The translations under genes and the position numbers were made by a program. DNA of 64,000 nucleotides from Eleginops maclovinus. Taxonomy: Eukaryota; Chordata; Actinopteri; Perciformes; Eleginopidae. The DNA is taken from assembly GCF_036324505.1 (NCBI RefSeq), contig NC_086354.1, positions 4,813,717-4,877,716 of the forward strand. The letters run 5' to 3'. Under the pieces are notes generated by a model that had not been told where the DNA came from, did not search any database, and saw only the letters and a program-made list of their open reading frames with translations. Shown here in pieces: positions 56,791-64,000 of this stretch; position 1 is the stretch's first letter; each line of letters opens with the position of its first letter.

Positions 56791-56991
56791 AAGGTCATTA
56801 AAGTGTTTTTGTATTGTCAAGCTGTACATTTGACAGCATTAAACACGATACAAGACCCTTGGTTGCTGCTTTGGAACACAGCCAGGAACAATTATCCATT
56901 CATATTTAATATAGCTTTCAATGTAGTTTCAAATATTTGTTCGACAGCTCCTCAGATAGGACAAATTACAGCCCCGGAATGGGAGTACTTA

Positions 56992-58596
56992 CAGTGGGGC
57001 AAAAAAGTATTTAGTCAGCCACCAATTGTGCAAGTTCTCCCATTTAAAAAGATGAGAGAGGCCTGTAATTTTCATCATAGGTATACCTCAACTACGAGAG
57101 ACAGAATGAGAAAAAAAAATCCAGGAAATCACATTGTAGGATTTTTAATGAATTAATTGGTAAATTCCTCGGTAAAATAAGTATTTGGTCACCTACAAAC
57201 AAGCAAGATTTCTGGCTCTCACAGACCTGTAACTTCTTCTTTAAGAGGCTCCTCTGTCCTCCACTCGTTACCTGTATTAATGGCACCTTTTTGAACTCGT
57301 TATCAGTATAAAAGACACCTGTCCACAACCTCAAACAGTCATACTCCAAACTCCACTATGGCCAAGACCAAAGAGCTGTCAAAGGAGACCAGAGACAAAA
57401 TTGTAGACCTGCACCAGGCTGGGAAAACTGAATCTGCAATAGGTAAGCAGCTTGGTGTGAAGAAATCAACTGTGGGAGCAATTATTAGAAAATGGAAGAC
57501 ATACAAGACCACTGCTAATCTCCCTCCATCTGGGGCTCCACGCAAGATCTCACCCCGTGGGGTCAAAATGATCACAAGAACGGTGAGCAAAAATCCCAGA
57601 ACCACACGGGGGGACCTAGTGAATGACCTGCAGAGAGCTGGGACCAAAGTAACAGAGGCTACCATCAGTAACACACTACGCCGCCAGGGACTTAAATCCT
57701 GCAGTTCCAGACGTGTCCCCCTGCTTAAGCCAGTACATGTCCAGGCCCTTCTGAAGTTTGCTAGAGGGCATTTGGATGATCCAGAAGAGGATTGGGAGAA
57801 TGTCATATGGTCAGATGAAACCAAAATAGAACTTTTTGGTAAAAACTCAACTTGTCGTGTTTGGAGGAGAAAGAATGCAGAGTTGCATCCAAAGAACATC
57901 ATACCTACTGTGAAGCATGGGGGTGGAAACATCATGCTTTGGGGCTGTTTTTCTGCAAAGGGACCAGGACGACTGATCCGTGTAAAGGAAAGAATGAATG
58001 GGGCCATGTATCGTGAGATTTTGAGTGAAAACCTCCTTCCATCAGCAAGGGCACTGAAGATGAAGCGTGGCTGGGTCTTTCAGCATGACAATGATCCCAA
58101 ACACACCGCCAGGGCAACGAAGGAGTGGCTTCGTAAGAAGCATTTCAAGGTCCTGGAGTGGCCTAGCCAGTCTCCAGATCTCAACCCCATAGAAAATCTT
58201 TGGAGGGAGTTGAAAGTCCGTGTTGCCCAGCGACAGCCCCAAAACATCACTGCTTTAGAGGAGATCTGCATGGAGGAATGGGCCAAAATACCAGCAACAG
58301 TGTGTGGAAACCTTGTGAAGACTTACAGAAAACGTTTGACCTCTGTCATTGCCAACAAAGGGTATATAACAAAGTATTGAGATGAACTTTTGTTATTGAC
58401 CAAATACTTATTTTTCACAATCATTTGAAAATAAATTCATTAAAAATCCTACAATGTGATTTTCTGGATTTTATTTTCTCATTTTGTCTCTCATAGTTGA
58501 GGTATACCTATGATAAAAATTACAGGCCTCTCTCATCTTTTTAAATGGGAGAACTTGCACAATTGGTGGCTGACTAAATACTTTTTTGCCCCACTG
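56992..58596 (+). mobile_element. Tc1 transposon copy 3 (intact)
   Basis: About 1.60 kb, ends CAGTGGGGCAAAAAAGTATT and its complement, TA at 56990-56991 and 58597-58598. Terminal inverted repeats of about 200 bp. Orientation is opposite to copy 2. Confidence 0.96.
57358..58380 (+). CDS. Tc1/mariner-family transposase (copy 3, intact)
   Basis: 340 aa, uninterrupted, with D153, D244 and E279 in place (DD34E) and the paired-type DNA-binding domain whole. Near-identical to copy 2. One change, Cys at 166 where copies 1 and 2 have Arg (NSTRRVW), is next to the catalytic region and might affect function. Confidence 0.95.
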   Translation: MAKTKELSKETRDKIVDLHQAGKTESAIGKQLGVKKSTVGAIIRKWKTYKTTANLPPSGAPRKISPRGVKMITRTVSKNPRTTRGDLVNDLQRAGTKVTEATISNTLRRQGLKSCSSRRVPLLKPVHVQALLKFARGHLDDPEEDWENVIWSDETKIELFGKNSTCRVWRRKNAELHPKNIIPTVKHGGGNIMLWGCFSAKGPGRLIRVKERMNGAMYREILSENLLPSARALKMKRGWVFQHDNDPKHTARATKEWLRKKHFKVLEWPSQSPDLNPIENLWRELKVRVAQRQPQNITALEEICMEEWAKIPATVCGNLVKTYRKRLTSVIANKGYITKY

Positions 58597-58598
58597 TA

Positions 58599-59994
58599 TG
58601 TACATGGGCTCCTCGGGAGCTTTTGTTGGACCAACACTTTATTTAACTTTCCTCATTGTTTTCTCTCTGATGTTGATGTAAAGGGAGGAAAGGTTTATGT
58701 TAACCCACAGTAAAGGTTATTTTATGGAATTTGGGTAATTCCTCTCCTGCTGATACAGTATATACATATCAGGGATGGGTTTTATCGCCTTTTATGTAAC
58801 CCAACTGTCGTGGAAATTTCTCACTTAATCACCATCTTCTGGTAAGGAAAGAACAAATCTAAGAGCTTCAAATCAAAGTTGTGTTATTTAATAATAAGCA
58901 GAGCATTAAACAGAATCAATTCCAGCTGGAGGACAGATACCCTGCACAACCAATGTCGTATAAGGATCTGACCCCGATCAAACATTAAACCAGATTCTGA
59001 AAGGGAATGAAGTAGGGGAAACAGCCAATCAGATTCTACATTCTGACCATTTCATCAGTGGCACAAATTGCAGACAACAAGGTAATTTACATGACAGGAT
59101 GCTAACACAAAGGAAAGGGGGTGAGGTGATCAGAGGGCAGAGAGACAGACTGTATTCAACAATGTAATTTGTATAGTGGTGTGAATGTTGGCCAGAGAAG
59201 CAGACATGATCAGCTTGATGTGGATCAATGTGGATTGAAGTCTCATTGCAGAAAAAACTTACAGTGACATCTATTTAATCAAATGGGACTATTATACATT
59301 TCTACGATACCAACCTTCATCACATAAAGTTTAAAGACCTCGCTGAATGGTCCCGTTGGAAAGAATAAGAAAGGTTAAAGAAAAATGTTCATCACAGCAG
59401 TTGATTTTATGGACTTCTTTGAAAGGTGTAGAAACAATAACTACGAAGAAATAAATCAAATCAAATGAACAAGCCCAATATCACAAATCATAACAAACAA
59501 ACGACAGTGTCAAAACTACGTATAATATAATACCAAGAGAGACAATCCCGTTGCCAAAATGGTGAATGTCAAATAAAATAAAATAAAATCCAATCCAATT
59601 CAATGATATCATCAAGAATCCTATTAAAAGACACTAAAGATCAATGTTTATAATACTAGAATATGTTCTATTATTAGAGTCAATCTATTTGATTGTCACG
59701 TGGACAGGGCACTAAGGGAGATCAGATTAGTGCTACAATAATGGAAACAGTCCATGGTCACCAGTTTTAACCCACTATAAATCCTCCATCCCTCAAATAA
59801 AGCCTGCTGCTTCTGGTTATTATCCAATAAATGTTCCTTTGGCCAAATCTGCAGAGGCATCAAAAACCAAAAAGCCAGCCTACTGAGTGCTGGGATCGAT
59901 AGAATCTGAGCTCCTCTTAATAAATGTTACTGATTTATTACAAATGTGTTTGAGAGTGTGCACTAAAGCTGGGTAACAACTCAAATGACGAGCA
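58599..59994. other. Gene-free intergenic DNA
   Basis: No exon-like frame. 59455-59490 has the AACAAGCCCAATATCACAAA repeat tail seen also at 32960, and 59570-59600 has short AAAAT/AATCC runs. Confidence 0.5.
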
Positions 59995-60300
59995 TTGGTG
60001 GAATGCACACTTACTCAAGTTATGTACTGAAGTGCAATTTGAGGTATTTTCTCGGTGGAATCTCATACAGAGCAATATGCCACTTGCTCGAGGAACAGCT
60101 AACATCAACACACAGTTGGCCATCGGGAGCAACTTGGGGTTAAGTATCTTGCTCATCGACATGTTCTTTGGGCAGGAATGCCAGGGCTGGAATCAAACCC
60201 AACGCCTTTTTGCCAAAATAGTACTTTTAATTGAGGTATTTATGTATTTTATATTCTGAAACTTTTGTAAATGTACTTAAGTGTTATTTTGAATGTATGA
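59995..60300. mobile_element. MITE family C interrupted by a SINE
   Basis: The left part, GCATTGGTGGAATGCACACTTACTC to GAGGTATTT, resumes at about 60219 with GTACTTTTAATTGAGG and ends near GTATGACAGTG. Confidence 0.5.
60048..60218 (-). mobile_element. SINE fragment nested in a MITE
   Basis: TTAAGTATCTTGCTCATCGACA and GGCTGGAATCAAACCC match the conserved core and B-box region (reverse) of the SINEs in this window. Confidence 0.45.
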
Positions 60301-60969
60301 CAGTGTTGACTCAAAACTTTCTGACTCAAATTCACAACTCAACACAAAGTTTAAAAGAAAAATCTTACTGTCTAGTCTGGCGAATTGGAAACATGAAATT
60401 GAAAAAAGTCAATGTCTGTATAGATTAAACAGGAAGTCTATAACGTTTGTCAAGTTTGTAAATTATTCAGGAAATTTCCTTCAAAATCTGCACTTCATCA
60501 TAAACGCTGGAACCATCTGGAGTAATTTGTAGGGGGATATTCCCAAGTTTTTGGTTTGTTGTTGAGATTCTGACACTTTTTGAACCTTATTTATGGGACT
60601 GATGTAAATGTTACTCTGCAGACATTTGAAATTGTATTTATGGTTAGTTTTTCTTCACCTCCCAATGCTGTTTTCTCTCTGGAGTGCAAAATCGCTTCTT
60701 CTTAAGACAATATAGATGGATTTGTAGTTTTGGAGGAAAAAATGTACGTTATATTTGATATGTGTTCTGTCATTATGGTTCTCAGCTGGCAGGACACTTA
60801 GCTTCTGTGAGTATGGGATTCACTTCACAGCGAAATGTACTTCTCTATTTTTGTCACTTATATCTATAAATGCATGCAGGCCTGTTTTTTTATTTCAGTT
60901 GAGGCACAATCTGTTATCCGACTTAACAAACCATCACAATAAACAGGATCTGGTATCTTTCCAATCTGC
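60301..60969. other. Gene-free intergenic DNA
   Basis: No exon-like frame or clear repeat. Confidence 0.45.
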
Positions 60970-61432
60970 TCCTTTGCAGGTTCATATTTGTATTTTTGAG
61001 CCTCTACTTGGACATGTCTCCATGCTTTAATGTTCAAAAAGCTCTTTATGTTTCTCATTCTGCCTGTGCTGCAGCACCTCTTTTCGCCCTCTGTCTGAAA
61101 CCAGAGCCCAGTCTGCTCTGAGTGGTTAGCTGGCCGGCTCTGTGTGATTAGTCAACTGCTTAGAGATGTCACACCCCTTAGCCTATCACGTACAATGGGT
61201 TGGAGCGCTAGCCAATAGTAGTGGGAGTGTAACATAGTGATGTCCTTATGTTAAAGAAGTAAACAAAGGACCACATTGGAGGCGTTTCAGGCAGGGAGGG
61301 AGTGTGTGGGAGAGAAACTCCCTCTGGTGGGAACACAGGGATGTTAGCCTTTAGCATTTACATGCTCAAACACCTGTATAACACACCACAGGAAAGGGAA
61401 AACCTCAAATGCAGAAAAGGGCCCCTTTAATA
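60970..61432 (+). mobile_element. MITE-like repeat, family A, near full length
   Basis: Runs from CAGGTTCATATTTGTATTT to GCAGAAAAGGGCCCCTTTAA, with all the shared internal blocks. Its GGGCCCCTTTAA end is the inverted partner of the AAAGGGGCCC start at 45643. Confidence 0.7.
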
Positions 61433-61499
61433 TATGATCAGGCGTCACAATAAATGGGCCAAATGTTATTCCTGTTTATTCATCATTGGTTAGCAAGCT

Positions 61500-61800
61500 A
61501 CATCAAAGATTGAGGGGGTGTGGTAGTAAGTGATGTTCGTCCTCCACCAGGAAGGGCGGTGGTCTGATCCCCAGCCCCTTCAGTCAATATGTCGATGAGT
61601 CTTTGAGCAACATCCTTAAACACAAAATTGCTCACATTGGCATGGCCAACAGTGTGTACATGTGTAAGAATGTGGGTTTACCTCAGCCTCGTATGGCAGC
61701 CTCTGCCTCTGTATGAAGGCGTGTGAACGCTGACTTGTAATAACGCTTTGAGGGGTTGCATATAAAAGCGGTCCATTTACCATGCAGTCCATAAAGAAGT
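61500..61800 (+). mobile_element. SINE, second type
   Basis: Contains GGTGGTCTGATCCCCAGCCC (degenerate B box), ATGGCAGCCTCTGCCTCTGTATGAA, GCTGACTTGTAATAACGCTTTGAG and the end GTCCATTTACCAT, a pattern common in fish SINEs. Confidence 0.6.
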
Positions 61801-63581
61801 CGTTATTCTGCGTGCTGGTTGGAAACCTTTCCTTCCTGCTCATGCTATGCCATTGGCTGCTCTGGCATTAATCTGAGAATCACCTTTTGCCAAGACAATT
61901 TGATTCACTGCACACTCTTTACAGCATAATCGTTCATCTCTGGCCATGGGGAGTTATTCCGAGTCAGTAGGGCTCATGTTTAAGTAGAGGCACGAGTCGC
62001 TTGTGTCTCGGGGAAAATTTTAAATAATTTCTGTCATCAACAGTCAGTTGCCTTACTTTTGTGCTACAAGTATAACTCAATTAACCAATTAGACCCATTT
62101 TTTTTATTGTGTGCTTTCTTTCATGATAAGTCCTTTAGGAGGTGTTTGTATCAGTCGCATCCTCCCTTTCCAAACAATACTATATTGATATGATTCTTTA
62201 AGTGAGGCCTAAAATTGTTTATTAGCCAATAACAGCTTTTGAATTTATATATTTTCCTTCAACACTGCCTTTTTGTATTATTCTTGCTTGTGTGGGTATT
62301 GTTTAATACACTTTTAAACCCATTTGAATAAGGCACTATGAATGCAGCCTGGTTCAGACCTCTAAATAAGTTGTTTGGGACACAAATAGAATAAATGAAG
62401 TACCCTTCATATAAAAGCATTTTAATTAATAATGCATTGATGTGATCATTTCTTTAAACAAACGGAAAAGGCTTCGGTAAAAATAAAATTTCAAATCTGA
62501 CAAAAAGTGAAGTTTTTTTTATTGTTGAGATTAGTCAGAATCTGAATTCACATGTTAATGAACTGTTTTGAAGAAAGAGATGTTTTTACTATATGCACTG
62601 CCTGGAATCAATGAAGTCAAATTTATCATATTCTACATGATAACTTATTTGGTGAGATATATATTTTGTATTAAAAACTTGTGTTATTGGTAGCAGAAAA
62701 TTGAAATACTCAAGTACAACAATTGGTTTTGTTGTATAAGTATTCAGGTTGAACTTGTGAAACATACTATGCTCTTAGGATACTCCATAACAAGTAAAGG
62801 TCCTGATTTCAAAATATTGCTTTTGCCTGTTTTTTACGTTTCATCAGGTGAATGTACTCTAAGTATTAAACGTAAAAGTACTTAGTTTGCGGGGTTTTCA
62901 CAGTATATTGTTATAAACTATTATATTATTCCGCTTTTATCACAAACAAATCATTTAAGAGCATTTAAACGTTTTTCAATAGGGAGCAAATTTAGTTACT
63001 TAAATATCCCGGGTTTATTAGTAGTACAGTTTCCTTCGTATGATATCGTATAAAAATACAAATAAAAGGTAAGTAACTGAGTGTTAAATAATTGCAGTAG
63101 AGTATAAAGTATAATATAAAATAATAAAATAAAACTATGATCTTGGAGTAAATGTAATTCGTTCCAGTGTGGCAGTATGAACGCAGGTGGGCTCAGAGCT
63201 CTGACTCATATGTTCTCTGACATAAATAGAATAAATAGTGGCTCTTCCTTTTTATTGTGAGGTTTTATGAATGAGGCTTCCTCTGAATGGGACTGAAGCT
63301 CTGACACACATAACTTAATTGATAGAAAAAATGATAGATGATAGAAAAAACATGTTATTTAAACCCCATTATCAGGAGCACTGTGTCCCAGATGTATAGA
63401 GAAGTCTTTGTGTGTGATGGGAACAGAACATCAAGTTCCCAGCATCCCCTTGTTTTGGTTTTATATCTGGAAACTGCAATGTACTGCCACCTTCTGGAGC
63501 CATTTGTCTTTAGCATCATTTTTAAAACCGTTTTGTGAACATAATATAACTTTTGACAACACACAGTTGAATATCTATAGC
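61801..63581. other. Gene-free intergenic DNA
   Basis: AT-rich. Traces of family C (ACTCAAGTACAAC, AAACGTAAAAGTACTTAG) lie at 62700-62890; no gene seen. Confidence 0.45.
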
Positions 63582-64000
63582 AGGGGTGTCCAAACTGTTT
63601 CCACTGAGGGCCATATACAAAAAAGCATACAAAAGGCTGGGCCCCTCACTAGAGGTCAGGTATATTGCCTTATAAGTTAAGTTATAAGTTGGCAAAATCA
63701 ATCAAATGTAGGTAAATAATGGCTGTTACTTGAATGAATTAAGAAAAAAAAGCTCTCCATAGGGTTTCATTTGTTTTGTTACAAATAGTGTTGCAGCTCA
63801 TTCCTTAAAACAGAAGCCTCAGATTAATTAAAATAAGGGGAAATATGAAGGGTATATTTCAAGCTTGTTATGTAAATAGGTTATTGGATGTTTTTAATTA
63901 TCAACTGAGATTTGTTAGAAAATGTTCTCAACTTGAGTGAATTTATTTGAAAAGCGGGCTTTTTAACACATGAATACTACTGTGTAATATATGTGTACAT
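63582..64000 (+). mobile_element. hAT (Charlie-like) element, left end
   Basis: CAGGGGTGTCCAAACT followed by GAGGGCCATATAC is the typical start of Charlie-type hAT elements. Only the left end is clear, and the element may run beyond the window or be truncated. Confidence 0.45.

Noticed and set aside
61616..61843. 75-aa minus frame in the 3' intergenic DNA
   Set aside because: Overlaps a SINE; no similarity to any family I recognise.

Overview
This is a window of a teleost fish nuclear genome. The genes are interrupted by GT-AG introns, the intergenic DNA is AT-rich, and the repeats are typical of fish: Tc1 transposons with CAGTGGGGC ends, a Rex3/RTE LINE with a GATG tail, L2-clade LINE pieces, tRNA-headed SINEs, several families of short MITE-like elements and long TG/AC/GACA microsatellites. 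No prokaryotic or viral gene organisation is present.

Layout. (1) Positions 1-36513, plus strand: the 3' part of one very large gene, read here as 39 exons joined by 38 introns in compatible phase, giving about 2,470 codons with no internal stop; its 5' end lies left of the window. The protein is a chain of diverged beta-rich units sharing a motif like H-S/T-x(3)-L-x(3)-G-V/L-P, then a helical stretch, a von Willebrand factor D (VWD) domain and a C8-like cysteine-rich tail. This architecture points to a large lipid transfer protein of the apolipophorin/apoB type that has kept its VWD domain, not to vitellogenin or ordinary apoB. (2) Positions 37210-44061, minus strand: a complete 8-exon V-ATPase V0 subunit d gene (349 aa), most like atp6v0d2. 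(3) Positions 48609-52288, minus strand: a complete 3-exon agouti-family gene (118 aa, signal peptide, basic region, ten-cysteine domain), best matched to teleost agrp2/asip2. No single open frame covers it; it was assembled from splice sites. (4) Positions 52.3-64 kb: agrp2 upstream DNA, a hAT element with 8-bp target duplications, an intact Tc1 copy and otherwise gene-free repeat-rich DNA.

How they fit together. In mammals AGRP lies next to ATP6V0D1. The pairing seen here, an agouti-type gene beside a V-ATPase d gene, is the paralogous arrangement expected of the whole-genome-duplication partner (agrp2 beside atp6v0d2), and supports both names. The large lipid-transfer-type gene and the V-ATPase gene are convergent, with 696 bp between their stop codons.

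The points most worth a second look are the lipid-transfer-type gene with VWD and C8 domains, its modular phase-0 exon structure, four long microsatellites sitting directly at 3' splice sites, two near-identical intact Tc1 copies in opposite orientation on either side of agrp2, and a 31-bp-stem hairpin inside the agrp2 intron.
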